Shown: positions 44,756 through 58,630, numbered from the stretch's first letter. The stretch is DNA of 64,000 nucleotides from Tomocerus qinae (GCA_020055645.1 CM034549.1:20977930-21041929); one strand, 5' to 3'. Numbers and translations: made by a program. The notes: generated by a model not told the origin, from the sequence alone.

Positions 44756-47700
44756 ACTACTAATACTAATAACATATTATAAAGAAAGACTTACATTTTC
44801 AAAAACTACTCCTTTTGACTATATTGTAATATTTCTTATAGCTTTACCCTCTTACACACTTTTCAACAATTTTACCACAATATTTTTGTCTGCACTACCA
44901 TATAGCACAAAATTCCTTGGTATACTATAGAAAAACATCTGTAAAACGATCTTTATAAATATGCTTTTGAATTACCTCATCTATCACCGTTTTTGAAGAT
45001 TGTGTCGAGATGCGACAATCTGCTTGCGTTTCAGCATTTATAAATATTAGTAAGATACACTAAATAAGATAGCGAAAGATATTCTAACCCTGAGATGAGT
45101 CGATAGCTTAATGCAGTTATTTTCAATATCCAATTTTCTAATAATGTGGAGATTCCATCAGTTTTGTAACATGTTAATATTACTTACGCAAGGAGCTTTG
45201 GTTTGGTGGCATTTGGGTTCTAGCTGTGCAAACTGAGTAAATTGTTTAGTAAACAAAGATCGTGATGAAGATGAGATTGTCGAAGATAGCAGTGGTAATC
45301 CTTAGTTAATATGATCTGCAATGCATACGATACTATTCATCTCCGGAGATATGATCAAAGATACCAAAGATAGAATCTTATTAGCAAACACGGTAATTTG
45401 TGGATAAAAGTGATATGAAATAGAGTGACTATAGAAGATTGGGCATGCATGATATTAATCTGCAGCTAATTTATCAGAAATTGCTCATTTTGCATTTAGA
45501 TGAAATGGATTCCTGCGTAATAATGCAATAAATATACACAGAACACTAAAGTTGTTTAATCCTTTGGTTATCTAAATAATTGTACACGTGCATAGTAATG
45601 CTACCTAAACATGGTAAGTAGGTATGTATTATCTTATTACACGCATTTTTATGTACACATCTGCATTACTCGTGTGTAAAAGTAAATGAAGGTACATGAA
45701 TAAGGTAATTGAGTTCAGTCTATCTGGTTAAGTACACTCAGGTCGTGTCTTGGAGGCATTCATATTTTGTAGTAGGTAATAATATGTCTCATTATTCATA
45801 TTCATACGATAATTCCTTAATGCTATCCCTATCTATTTAGTTAGTCAGATCTCCGATGTATTGATTGCATTCTTACAAGCGTGCGTAGCTCCTGATGAAG
45901 TAGTGGGTAGACGGAGACGGAAAAGTAATGCCACCCAGAAGCTTCTCCAACATTTTGTGTATATATGGATGGATTGAAAATGACGGCTGGCAGATCAATT
46001 TGTTTTTTGCTATCCGTCCTCCTCCTCGACTAATATGCATATCCATCGACGCTCTTCACATACCTAACAGTTTTAGTTAATGAAAGGAATCAAGTGTTTT
46101 CCTTTGTAAGTGCGCTTTACTCCTAAACTTGAATCTATAGCCATTAAAGAATAGATAAGTCTTATAGCTAGAATTTCACTACTTGTATTTAAAGATTTTT
46201 TAACTCTTGAGTGGTCTGTTTTTGTATTTGTGTTGTATATGGGGCTTTGAGGGCAAGGGTTGAATTGAACTTTGAGTATCACATTTAAAAGTTCATTTTA
46301 CGGTACACTCAATAATTTGTATGCTATAGCCACTATATGGCTAAAGGCTACTTATGTACATAGCCTCCTTGCTTTTTGCGGTTACCTCACTCTAACCGTT
46401 TTATTAAAGTAAATCCTCCTTGGAAAACACTTGACTTGTTGAGTATTGGCTTACTAAGTTGCTTAACTTCATCTCCTGTATTTCATGCCTTCACTCTTTC
46501 TCGATTATTTTCTTTTGTCAGTCTTCTTTCTCGTCGGCAGTATTATACTCAACTAAGACATCTATTCAATTCTCATGTTGTGTTTTGTCTTTGGGTGGCT
46601 TCAACAACTTAAACCTCTATACTCAGTTCGAGTACTACTACTAATACGGCAGTGTCTGGAGGTAATACCAATTACATCAAATCCAAATCGCTCTCAGTAA
46701 AAGGGTAACGGTAAATCATCAGTCAACAACAAACTTTAAGGGAGCTGTTTGTTTTCATTATTCAAAGGATAATATTTTTAATAAATTATATACATTTGGG
46801 AAAACAATAATCTTAATTTAGGTACATGGCTTTCATAATTACGTCTATATTATACGATACTCCTCGGCCTAACATAATAATAATCTGTGCTATTGTAAAC
46901 ACAAGAAATGTTTCATTTAATTCATTCTTAATTTTATGGCATTGAATATAAGAGAATATCATACACTATGCCTATATTTAATTACTTGCTAAAAATTACG
47001 CATTGTCACCGTACTTAAAATTATGGAGCTAAACGATTGAGTAAATCAAGTGCACTATTCAAACGGTCAATGGACGCGTGTATAGATTGATTGATTTCAA
47101 GGTGGTGTATGACAAAGTCCTATGATAATGATAACAACTATGGACAGACGGGTGCAAAATTTTAACAGCCGTGTGCTTAAGGTGAGATATCATAAAAAAT
47201 TATTTCCCATATTACAACAAAATCATAAGTAGATACTACTGCTGGTGGTAATGATTACTTAACACTTAATACCTTAAACGAACACTTGTCTGCCAGTTTG
47301 GCTAATACTACATGGATACATGACTGTATGATATATTTTCAATTTCCATAATATATTTTAACTAATGTAAACTGATGAACCATTCACATGTTGTGTGTAG
47401 TGCCCTCCCCACATTAATGTAATAAAACTTATGTGCCATACCAATTATAATGTAGTAGTAGGCTTAAGTAGATTAGTTATTGCGAGAGAGGCTTTGTGAA
47501 GTTCGTATCAATATTGACGCACAACAATTTGTGGAACCATATCACGAATTTGCTATACTCCACGTGCCAAAAATTTGATTTTTCATACCCTAAATTGCAA
47601 GTAGGATGTAAAAGCAACAGTTAAACTTGAGTTTAAAGCTTTTATCAAAAAACTCAAGGAATTTATGCATTGCTGTTAACCCCGAACTGATCCAGGTAGT

Positions 47701-50700
47701 CATGATTCAAGATGTTCAAGTGAGTATGAGCTTGGGTCAATATCATTGACAATGGTGGACGGTGGAGCGAGGTTGTCCACATTCTTTATCTGTGTGATAC
47801 TGATAAACAGTTTAGACTACATACAACGATATCTCCATCAACCATTGACCGGTGTGGAGTATAATTATAGGACTATCGAAGTTAATTACAAGTGTAATAA
47901 ATTATTTATGGTACCATTTCGTTACGTGATACTCTGCCACTGCAGGAAAATTGTCACAATTACAATACGCGCGTACTGAGGTGTATGTTTGCCATTTAAG
48001 TATCTATTGCATTAATACTAGGGTTTTATTTGTCTCCGGGAAATTTTACTAACAGGTCCGTGAAGCGAACAATTTCGTTGCCCGCATATTTCATGCTTAG
48101 TAAATATATCCAACCACGTAGAGTAAGGCTTATAAACAAAGTCAACTGCCCATTCTCCAAAAATTTTCTCCAAGAATTTTTACAGATGGAATTGTGCCAC
48201 CAATATAATAATATATAATGGTTAGTAATATGTGCCTAAATGAGTTTGCTATATTAGCTTGTCAATTCCCAATCCAAAGTTGAATAATATTGTTGATTAC
48301 TATGAAGAATATTGTATCTGTAACTCTGTATATGTGTACAGTATTAGTTTTGCTCAAAAAACATTTCCATACAAGTTAAAATTGTTGAAACTAAAGAAAA
48401 ACCAAATTAATCAAGTATTTACGACAAATAAAACTAAAGATGGATTTTGTGGAGGATGTGATTGTAAAAGGCGTTCATACAGATAGGCACGTGTATGTTT
48501 TTACCCATAACTATTTAGGGACAACAAACAGGAGCAAAAAGAAGTTAAATGGTAATGCATGTAGTATTGCATCTGCGTGTGTAATTCTTTGCAGGGAGTA
48601 GATGCACTTCTACTTGTCCTGGTCTCACCTTCGACTTATCGTTTATTTCAGTCATGAATACAGAATAGACAAGTGAAACGGTGTGCAGTAATACAGCAAG
48701 CTAAGGAATGGTCAGAGGTATTCCCCATCCATCACGTCCAGAGGCACCAAACAAACAGTCGAAAAGCAAGCCGCTGTCATTGCTCTGTTCAATGAATATT
48801 TATTGGGCTACTGGGGATTTATTTCCCAGTCGGCTCAACTCTGTTTTTGCAAAGAAAAGTAAATAGAGAACATAAAAGCATAAATAAAGCAATGATGGCT
48901 AGACATTGTTCCAAATGCATGCCACAATACAGAATGACCATAACTGCCTTCATCTCTTTATGTTTCCTCTGTTATGGTCAGATCGGAAGATTTGGAAAGG
49001 GCGAAAAAGTTGACTCCACTTGTCCAAATGTAAAAGGTAAACAGAAGAGTAGTGTAAAAGAATGCAGAGGAGAGATTGCATTGGTAAAGAGTGGCCAGGT
49101 GCACTCTTTGCATTAAGATTAGAGAGATGAGTTCGGTTGCGTTATTCTATTTAGTACTAATAGGAAGGCAGTTTGGTTTGACGGTGATTCTATTACTTTC
49201 TAAGAGAGCGAACGTACACATTACAACATTAATATCAACTTACTTTAACCCTTGTGTTCACAGTCCTGCATAAAAATACCTATAAGTACAATGATTAGGC
49301 TAAACCCTTCTTTAAAGACGTCTTTCACAAATGCCGACGATAATGTTTTACGCTCGTTCATGTTTACCCATGAGCAAGATAACTGACTCTTCTCCCATCT
49401 GAATATGTTAACGCTTTTGAGCAACCTACTTAATTCAACACTAGTGCTGATTACCGAATATTTGTAAATCCAATTCTGTGTGAACGCAAATTGGACTATT
49501 GACTTTTTAAATCTCCTCTTACATCAACTCCCTTCAGCCTCCTAACACCATTTTGTCCCAAATCTAGTCTACGACACAATAATTTGAAGCCCTTCGTTTC
49601 TACTATTGTCATACATTATACACTTTTGATATTAAATGCAGAAATCCTAGAAACATCTGATGAATATTATCGAGAGTTGAAATACTCCGGAAATTATAAT
49701 ATGTTGAACGGATCAAATGTGAACAAAATTAGTAAATTTTTTTCGGATAGTACATTTACATGCTCAATATACTGAACAAACAAAAAAGTTTGGTTTATTA
49801 GAGAATACCTATAAGATATAGAATATAATCTACAATCTCCACTCGTATTTGTATAACCAGTGAAGTATTATCGTTTTTGCATGCCTTAAAATTGGATTAG
49901 CCTCAGCACACATTTTAGGTATTGAGCATGTTAAGACAGTTTGAAGCAGGGATAGAATTCAAGCGAGAATCACAGGAAAATGCATCATAGCACAAATGTT
50001 ATAGTTTATAAGTTTACATAAGAGTTTCCGATACAGTTACGAACACATCAATTACCACGGTCATAGTAGACGTAAGCGTGTACGTACATAGTATAAATAT
50101 AAAAGCTTAATTTAGTGAGATAATAATTATAGTAGTTATACTTGTAGGTTTATTTATTATTGTAGTGCTGCATTTGGTATTTCTATAGGAGGGATGATGA
50201 GTTTGATAATGAATAAGTAGGAAGTAGTCAAGCCGAGAGAGGGGAAGTTGGTAAATATACATGACATGTGTCGCTCGCTCATCGTGAGCATGTAATGTCG
50301 GTGGTTCTTGGTACACAAGTGTAAATAAACCTAGTGTTTCATGTAGAATAGTGAATATTCACAAGCTAGGGCTTCATTGTTGGTTTACAGATTGATACTC
50401 ATCATTATCGCGTCGGTCGGTGTCCAGTCCACGTCCTGTTGACTGTGCGTCAGTCGGGTGGTTCCAATTCTCTATTATTAGTTTCGTAATTGTAAATATA
50501 ATATAAAATTGTTTATACAACCATACTACGTAATACTACAACTTGCACTTTCTGATTCCAAGTACCTGTAATGTGGCACTCTACTCATTTAACCAAGAGA
50601 ACGATAACACTGTAATCATCCTTGTTTAGCAGTTGTACTACTATTTCCTTTTATTATCATTGTCTACTATTTTCACATTATTTTTATACAAAATATATAG

Positions 50701-53501
50701 ACGACAACGTGACGCTGACTATTAGTAACCAAACGCAAAAATTGAGGACGTTGTGGTCAAATATTTTTAAATGCGGCTCAGCAAAAGCCAATAGATACAT
50801 ATATTTGACGTTTGGTCGGACTCTATTATGTCGCAACTTGGAATTGAGTTTGATTTGTAGCTTTGATTAACCCTTTCCACCATGATAAATCCGAAAATCA
50901 TGACGCACAGCATTGAAAAGCTGTAATAGGTATTTATTGACCTATTTAGGGTAGAGAAACTCTAAATATATACAAATTCAGAGAATCTGATGGCTTAGGT
51001 ATGTTTACTTTTGAATAGCACACATGTCAAGAGTAGCATGAGGCATTAATAAGATAAAGAGTGAAGAGTAAATCACTTGTCCTGCAACTCTGTTGTAATC
51101 CTACTGTCAAAACTACTTGTGTAGAATAGAAGAGAGTAGGAATGAAAATTGGCTCAATTTCAATGGAATGAAGTGATGAAGAGGAAATGACGCAAGAACA
51201 ATGACAGGCTTCTGTATCTTATAGTGCAGGTCGAGGATTAGGATCTTTGTATTCGTGTGTGGAGTGGGCAGTGTAGCCAATGAATCTAAATTGGGATATA
51301 ATTCGTTTGATGCGCTTAACAATAAATACAAGTAGGTACATCCCCAAATGTACATTTCCTCTTCTGCATGCGTTTGTCGCTCGAACACTTCGTGTCATTC
51401 CATTCATCTCTATAGCATAATGAATGGATCTCTATAGTAAATGTAGGTATAGTACATTAGACTGAATTAAACTCTTTCGATGACCGTATTTGAATTATAA
51501 GCATGTAGATGGTTAACTATATGTATTAAGTACAAGTTACTTGTTTAGTGTCCTCCTTCTTTATTGCCTATTGAATAATATAAATAGTACAATAAACTGA
51601 ACTCGAAAATAAATTATTTCCATTCAAAGCTCGCATCCTCCCTCGCAAGAGACACAGAATTCTACACAATACTTTGATAAGCACATTTTCCGTCATAAAT
51701 AGAAGCATTCGATAATATTTGCCATGTCTATCATTCCATGCCGATCCTAACTCTGATTTCATACTCACAAAAGTGTGTACTTTGCATAGAGGCTTCTATT
51801 AAAGCACCAGTAAACTAATTAAACGATGATTCACAAACCTAACATCGTGTAGAGATACATAGATACATAACTCAGACATATCTGTGCAATGATTAAAACT
51901 TTTTTTATTCCATGAATGCTATGCCTTGTCATTTCAAGTTAGACCAGACTGTTTGTCGTAGGGATTTTTATTCAACTATTTTGCTCTGAGAGGATGACTC
52001 TATCCAATGTGTCCAGCTATGCATGTACATTCGTGTTGTTGTTTCTGTGACATGACATTCTTGCTTTATGCAAAATAGTAAAACTGTCTTTATTGTCGTT
52101 CGCCAACAGATCATGTTTTCAATTCTAACGCACACACTCTCTGCATATACAGATAAAGACATACCAACATCTACTCTTTACACATGTAAATACATTCTGT
52201 AGTACCCAACTGCAAATATTATCTTATCATGCACTATCATAATTTTTGATAGTGAATCTTTATGAATATTACATGACAGCACAAGGTAGGACAGAGGACA
52301 GCTGCGTAAGGCTTGGCGAAACAACAGAAAAACTATTAAACTCTCCAAAATTGTTGTGTAATATAGAATAGGATATTCTTAATGGATATCTACATCAATG
52401 AATAACTATATACAATTCATATATGAAGTACTACCACATGACGGACCGGAAGATTTAATACCAGCTCTGACGCAGTAAAATTTACAGATGGCAAATTGAA
52501 TACAAATGTCTAACACTTATAAAGAGATGAACATTAAGAATATATTGTAGATGTTTTTACTCTAAAGGTTAGGAAATAGAAAATTTGTAATCCAAAAATA
52601 TGTGGCCATATGTCTCATTATGTTACACAATATGTATATAAAGTACTTAAGATTTAATATAGGATTAATTTTGTTCAGTATGGTGCACTGGAGAAATAGA
52701 ATTAGGGAAGATGGAAATATAAATAGGAGGACAGGAAGGGACAAAGGAATATATTCCGACAAGGAAAGGCATTTGTTTTGATGTAGGTTTTATGGAACTA
52801 TTACCCATACTGAATATGACTTTGACTTCAGCCGTAGCCACGTATCTAATTCAGGCAGACGAAGGAGGGTTCAATTCATTCATAATCAGCTAACAATCTG
52901 GAACCTTAAGGGAACATCGGAAAAGAGGCACCCTTTCATTTTAAACCCATTTAAGCAACAGGTGGATTCAATTCAATCCCTTCCTCTGATTCTTTACTTT
53001 GATATTTATATTATGCACATTTGTAGGACTTACACTTACAATAAATTATAAATTAACTCCCTATGCTTACTGTCATCTAGGATTCACTTTGGTTTCCAGT
53101 TCTTTTGGTCAGATTACTTTAAAGGCATAAAAGGAAAACGCCAATTAAATTGCGCTGGTGAAATGGTTTTATTTTAATATTATTACCATTTAGATTCATG
53201 ATGATCTTTCGCAAATTGGGGTACATGTAATTAATATAATGTACAGAATAGATGGATTTCTATAATAATTTGCTTTGTCTTCAACTTGCAATAATATTTA
53301 GGTGATTTATTCCTGGTCACTGGGGCTAACAGGAAATCAGTCAAAAATACAGTGTGAAGCCCTAACCATATGTAAGAATTACTTTGAGGCTTGCTGTAAA
53401 GTGTTAGTCTGCACAGTTCATGTACATCGTAATCACAAATCACCGTAATTGTATTTGAACAAGTTACTACACAGTTTCAAACATGCAATCAAAGTGAAAC
53501 T

Positions 53502-53507
53502 TTTATT
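53502..53507 (-). terminator. Candidate poly(A) signal of the EFCAB10-like gene
   Basis: TTTATT on plus (AATAAA on minus), about 215 bp beyond the stop codon at 53722. Confidence 0.45.
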
Positions 53508-53721
53508 AGGGAAATAATAGGGACTAGTCTTGCTTATAGGGTGACATATTAATTAAATATATACAAAATTATTCTTTTGGTATTCCTCATGAGATTACTT
53601 AGTATTGGCTATTAAATGAACTACTATGCAGCATGCACCGAAATGTGCTGTGGGTGACAATAAATGATATGCTACAGTAATGTTTTCCCAATACATAGTT
53701 GACAAGTTGTGGCAATGAGAA

Positions 53722-55407
53722 TTAATATGCAGGGTGCAAATAGTCAAACGGTTCATGAGGCTGTATCACTTGCATATCGAAAGACTCTTTCTTTACTCGC
53801 GTTTGGGAGTTTTCACGTGTGAGTGTCACATCAGGAAGACTTTCTGCATCAGTAAGAATATCTGCATCTAAGCCTCCAGTGACAGAATATTCCAACAAAA
53901 CATCCTCCTCATTCTTCCCTGGAGGAAGTACCAGAAAGGAGCGGATGAGATAGTTCATTGCTTCAACCCTAAATTATTAATTATTGCGTATTAACCCTCC
54001 TTCATTCAAATGCAGATTGCAGTTCACTAAGATCACTTTCAAAAGTGCTCAATGTAATTAATTGGTGCTACTTACGCTTCGCTTACAAAAACCGCTTCGC
54101 TAATTTCATTCTGTCGGAAACCCTCAGGATCGGGTTTGTACCGATAGAGACCCAACGACTCCATAGCTGAAAATTAAAACGACTTTTGTGATAATGATTA
54201 ATAATAGAAAATATTCTGCTTATTTTTCTCAATTCTAAGTACCAGTTTTGTATTGAAAGAGAGTTATCGACCCCTTTCGGAACTTGTCATAGATCTGGAA
54301 GAGATTCTTTATTTGAGTCTTCTTAAAGATACGTGGCAGCCGAGAGAAGATTTTTTGATCACTTCGAGCCTAGAAAATTAAGAACTGTTTGTTGTTCTTA
54401 TCATTAACAAACATTTACAAAGTTAACTTATTAATGTAGTTACCTGCAGTAAAGTCTTCAATAGCTTTTTTAAAAACACGAAAGGGTCAACTAGAATGAA
54501 AATAAAATCATCCGTTTTCTTACCAGTACAAATTTACGCATGACCATTCGTATAAGATTGTAATATTTCTCTTACCTGGTTTTCTTTTAAGGAGTAAAGC
54601 AATCATATATTCAAAAAGCACGTCAATATTATAGTAATCCAGATAATTGTAAGCATCAGCATCGGAAGTGCTCACAATCGGCGGCTGTTCTTTCGGAGCA
54701 GTCAATGGGGATTTTCCGAAGAAAACGAGCATGCTGTGTTGTGATTTAACAGAATTGCCTAAACTCCCTATGGAGGATGATGGTGAGGCGAACTGTATCG
54801 GCGGAGTGTAATTTGGTACCGGATACGTCAAATAGTTATCCACAGTTTGACGAAGATTTTTATCTCTGGGGACACACACTTGATGCATATGAAGATCGTC
54901 AGGATAATCAGGCACATACGTTTTCATTTGCTGGCACTGGGTCAATCCGTAGTATTTATACTCCGGAGGTGTTACCTAATTTTGATACAAACACATGAGA
55001 ATGACCCGGATTTTATAAAGACCTACCTATATGCGGATATTCTAAGTATTTTATCCAGTTGGCACTACCGGAGGATATCCTGAGTAACCCAGAGGCAGTC
55101 CTCCGTATTTTTCAGTGGCCATAGTGGACTGTTGATTCATCTGCTCCATTTCAGTCAGTAGATTCTGATACTTGTTGCTCAGATCGTCTGGTGATACCAT
55201 ATCTGGATGAGGAATATTAGGATAGTTTTTCTTGAGTCTGTTTCTCAACTCTTCCTTCCTGATCTCATCCATTCGACGCAAATCTCTCATCATCATCTGC
55301 TGACAGTATTTCTCCGCATTTTTGTTTTGCTGTTTTTCTTTCTTTTTCTGTCTTTCTGCTTCTTTCTTGCTGGCACTCGCTCTGCGCCCGCTTTTGCTTT
55401 TTTCCAT
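53722..55407 (-). CDS. EFCAB10-like protein (RIIa-type docking helices plus degenerate EF-hand) with a long N-terminal extension
   Basis: Minus-strand exons 55407-55069, 54975-54576, 54490-54444, 54369-54243, 54166-54076 and 53968-53722 give 416 residues with consistent phases. Residues 1-60 are highly charged and Lys/Glu-rich (KKEAERQKKKEKQQ), likely a helix. Residues 100-215 are proline- and tyrosine-rich and look disordered. From about 218 the pattern YLDYYNIDVLFEYMIALLL, then KRKP and DPFVFLKKLL (to about 260), matches the RIIa dimerisation/docking fold. An EF-hand-like segment (IYDKFRKGSITLFQY, about 288-302) and SLGL follow, as in vertebrate EFCAB10. The calcium loop lacks the usual acidic ligands, so Ca2+ binding is doubtful. 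EFCAB10 is linked to cilia and sperm flagella; the same role here is inference. Vertebrate EFCAB10 is far shorter (about 130 residues). ATG at 55407 is the first in frame. A 20-bp satellite lies about 460 bp upstream. Confidence 0.72.
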
Positions 55408-55870
55408 CTTGTCGCTTTTCGGATTCAATGCCTGTGCTATACCTTTTTCAACACACTTTTATTCTGCTGTCAACAACCCTGGAAATTATTTCTACTTTAA
55501 AAGATGGTAACTGAAGTCACTAGCTTACGATACTTTTCAGTTCTGATGAAGGAAAGTTAATCTACTATGAAGTCATCGGAAGAAGCCATCGATATTAAAA
55601 TGACAAGACACAATACTGATATTTTATTATTTAGCAATTTGTGTATGGGGTTGGAATAAGTCTATTAACCAAATCATTGTCTTAGTGATGATTCAAGTTT
55701 ATGTTAGCATAAGTTATTCTCGAGCTTACTCCTTTGACTATGGAGAACCGAATGTATGTACATAGTAGTCGCTAAACGTAATCCTCGCTGATAACAAGCT
55801 GAAGTTGACGCTATTATCTTACTACATAGCCAGGCTATACAGTAATAAACCCCGAATCGGCCTTTGGTCC

Positions 55871-58630
55871 GAATTGGTCCGAATTGGTCTAAATTCGTCA
55901 GAATTGGTCTAAATTCGTCAGAATTGGTCTAAATTCGTCAGAATTGGTCTAAATTCGTCAGAATTGGTCTAAATTCGTCAGAATTGGTCTAAATTCGTCA
56001 GAATTGGTCTAAATTCGTCAGAATTGGTCTAAATTCGTCAGAATTGGTCTAAATTCGTCAGAATTGGTCTAAATTCGTCAGAATTGGTCTAAATTCGTCA
56101 GAATTGGTCTAAATTCGTCAGAATTGGTCTAAATTCGTCAGAATTGGTCTAAATTCGTCAGAATTGGTCTAAATTCGTCAGAATTGGTCTAAATTCGTCA
56201 GAATTGGTCTAAATTCGTCAGAATTGGTCTAAATTCGTCAGAATTGGTCTAAATTCGTCAGAATTGGTCTAAATTCGTCAGAATTGGTCTAAATTCGTCA
56301 GAATTGGTCTAAATTCGTCAGAATTGGTCTAAATTCGTCAGAATTGGTCTAAATTCGTCAGAATTGGTCTAAATTCGTCAGAATTGGTCTAAATTCGTCA
56401 GAATTGGTCTAAATTCGTCAGAATTGGTCTAAATTCGTCAGAATTGGTCTAAATTCGTCAGAATTGGTCTAAATTCGTCAGAATTGGTCTAAATTCGTCA
56501 GAATTGGTCTAAATTCGTCAGAATTGGTCTAAATTCGTCAGAATTGGTCTAAATTCGTCAGAATTGGTCTAAATTCGTCAGAATTGGTCTAAATTCGTCA
56601 GAATTGGTCTAAATTCGTCAGAATTGGTCTAAATTCGTCAGAATTGGTCTAAATTCGTCAGAATTGGTCTAAATTCGTCAGAATTGGTCTAAATTCGTCA
56701 GAATTGGTCTAAATTCGTCAGAATTGGTCTAAATTCGTCAGAATTGGTCTAAATTCGTCAGAATTGGTCTAAATTCGTCAGAATTGGTCTAAATTCGTCA
56801 GAATTGGTCTAAATTCGTCAGAATTGGTCTAAATTCGTCAGAATTGGTCTAAATTCGTCAGAATTGGTCTAAATTCGTCAGAATTGGTCTAAATTCGTCA
56901 GAATTGGTCTAAATTCGTCAGAATTGGTCTAAATTCGTCAGAATTGGTCTAAATTCGTCAGAATTGGTCTAAATTCGTCAGAATTGGTCTAAATTCGTCA
57001 GAATTGGTCTAAATTCGTCAGAATTGGTCTAAATTCGTCAGAATTGGTCTAAATTCGTCAGAATTGGTCTAAATTCGTCAGAATTGGTCTAAATTCGTCA
57101 GAATTGGTCTAAATTCGTCAGAATTGGTCTAAATTCGTCAGAATTGGTCTAAATTCGTCAGAATTGGTCTAAATTCGTCAGAATTGGTCTAAATTCGTCA
57201 GAATTGGTCTAAATTCGTCAGAATTGGTCTAAATTCGTCAGAATTGGTCTAAATTCGTCAGAATTGGTCTAAATTCGTCAGAATTGGTCTAAATTCGTCA
57301 GAATTGGTCTAAATTCGTCAGAATTGGTCTAAATTCGTCAGAATTGGTCTAAATTCGTCAGAATTGGTCTAAATTCGTCAGAATTGGTCTAAATTCGTCA
57401 GAATTGGTCTAAATTCGTCAGAATTGGTCTAAATTCGTCAGAATTGGTCTAAATTCGTCAGAATTGGTCTAAATTCGTCAGAATTGGTCTAAATTCGTCA
57501 GAATTGGTCTAAATTCGTCAGAATTGGTCTAAATTCGTCAGAATTGGTCTAAATTCGTCAGAATTGGTCTAAATTCGTCAGAATTGGTCTAAATTCGTCA
57601 GAATTGGTCTAAATTCGTCAGAATTGGTCTAAATTCGTCAGAATTGGTCTAAATTCGTCAGAATTGGTCTAAATTCGTCAGAATTGGTCTAAATTCGTCA
57701 GAATTGGTCTAAATTCGTCAGAATTGGTCTAAATTCGTCAGAATTGGTCTAAATTCGTCAGAATTGGTCTAAATTCGTCAGAATTGGTCTAAATTCGTCA
57801 GAATTGGTCTAAATTCGTCAGAATTGGTCTAAATTCGTCAGAATTGGTCTAAATTCGTCAGAATTGGTCTAAATTCGTCAGAATTGGTCTAAATTCGTCA
57901 GAATTGGTCTAAATTCGTCAGAATTGGTCTAAATTCGTCAGAATTGGTCTAAATTCGTCAGAATTGGTCTAAATTCGTCAGAATTGGTCTAAATTCGTCA
58001 GAATTGGTCTAAATTCGTCAGAATTGGTCTAAATTCGTCAGAATTGGTCTAAATTCGTCAGAATTGGTCTAAATTCGTCAGAATTGGTCTAAATTCGTCA
58101 GAATTGGTCTAAATTCGTCAGAATTGGTCTAAATTCGTCAGAATTGGTCTAAATTCGTCAGAATTGGTCTAAATTCGTCAGAATTGGTCTAAATTCGTCA
58201 GAATTGGTCTAAATTCGTCAGAATTGGTCTAAATTCGTCAGAATTGGTCTAAATTCGTCAGAATTGGTCTAAATTCGTCAGAATTGGTCTAAATTCGTCA
58301 GAATTGGTCTAAATTCGTCAGAATTGGTCTAAATTCGTCAGAATTGGTCTAAATTCGTCAGAATTGGTCTAAATTCGTCAGAATTGGTCTAAATTCGTCA
58401 GAATTGGTCTAAATTCGTCAGAATTGGTCTAAATTCGTCAGAATTGGTCTAAATTCGTCAGAATTGGTCTAAATTCGTCAGAATTGGTCTAAATTCGTCA
58501 GAATTGGTCTAAATTCGTCAGAATTGGTCTAAATTCGTCAGAATTGGTCTAAATTCGTCAGAATTGGTCTAAATTCGTCAGAATTGGTCTAAATTCGTCA
58601 GAATTGGTCTAAATTCGTCAGAATTGGTCC
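55871..58630 (+). repeat. 20-bp satellite array, about 137 identical copies
   Basis: The unit gaattggtctaaattcgtca repeats from 55881 to 58620 (2,740 bp, 137 copies), and by eye I see no substitution or length change inside. Both edges carry the variant decamer gaattggtcc (55871-55880 and 58621-58630). The unit is itself two related decamers (gaattggtct and aaattcgtca, 7 of 10 bases alike), so the array probably grew from a 10-bp repeat. Arms GAATT and AATTC alternate in opposite orientation. No frame stays open through it. The flanks are AT-rich non-coding DNA. Confidence 0.98.

Larger units (their letters stand above)
38966..53501. other. Gene-poor stretch of about 14.5 kb
   Basis: No confident gene on either strand. 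It contains the small duplications listed separately. It also holds a GC-richer, promoter-like patch at about 42.5-43.45 kb, including a donor-like ATG|gtaagt at 42833, and two coding-like frames near 44 kb. All other open frames are short, lack domains and overlap frames on the opposite strand. Confidence 0.5.

Noticed and set aside
45890..45990. Short basic frame (VVGRRRRKS) considered as an exon
   Set aside because: Fewer than 35 codons, stop soon after, and no matching splice sites.
48892..49116. Frame with a hydrophobic start and an RFGKG motif, considered as an RFamide-type neuropeptide precursor
   Set aside because: Only one RFGK, no basic cleavage site before it, no repeated peptide and an unremarkable remainder; too likely by chance.
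55881..58620. CRISPR array
   Set aside because: There are no spacers: units are contiguous 20-mers in an intron-bearing eukaryotic genome, so it is a simple satellite.
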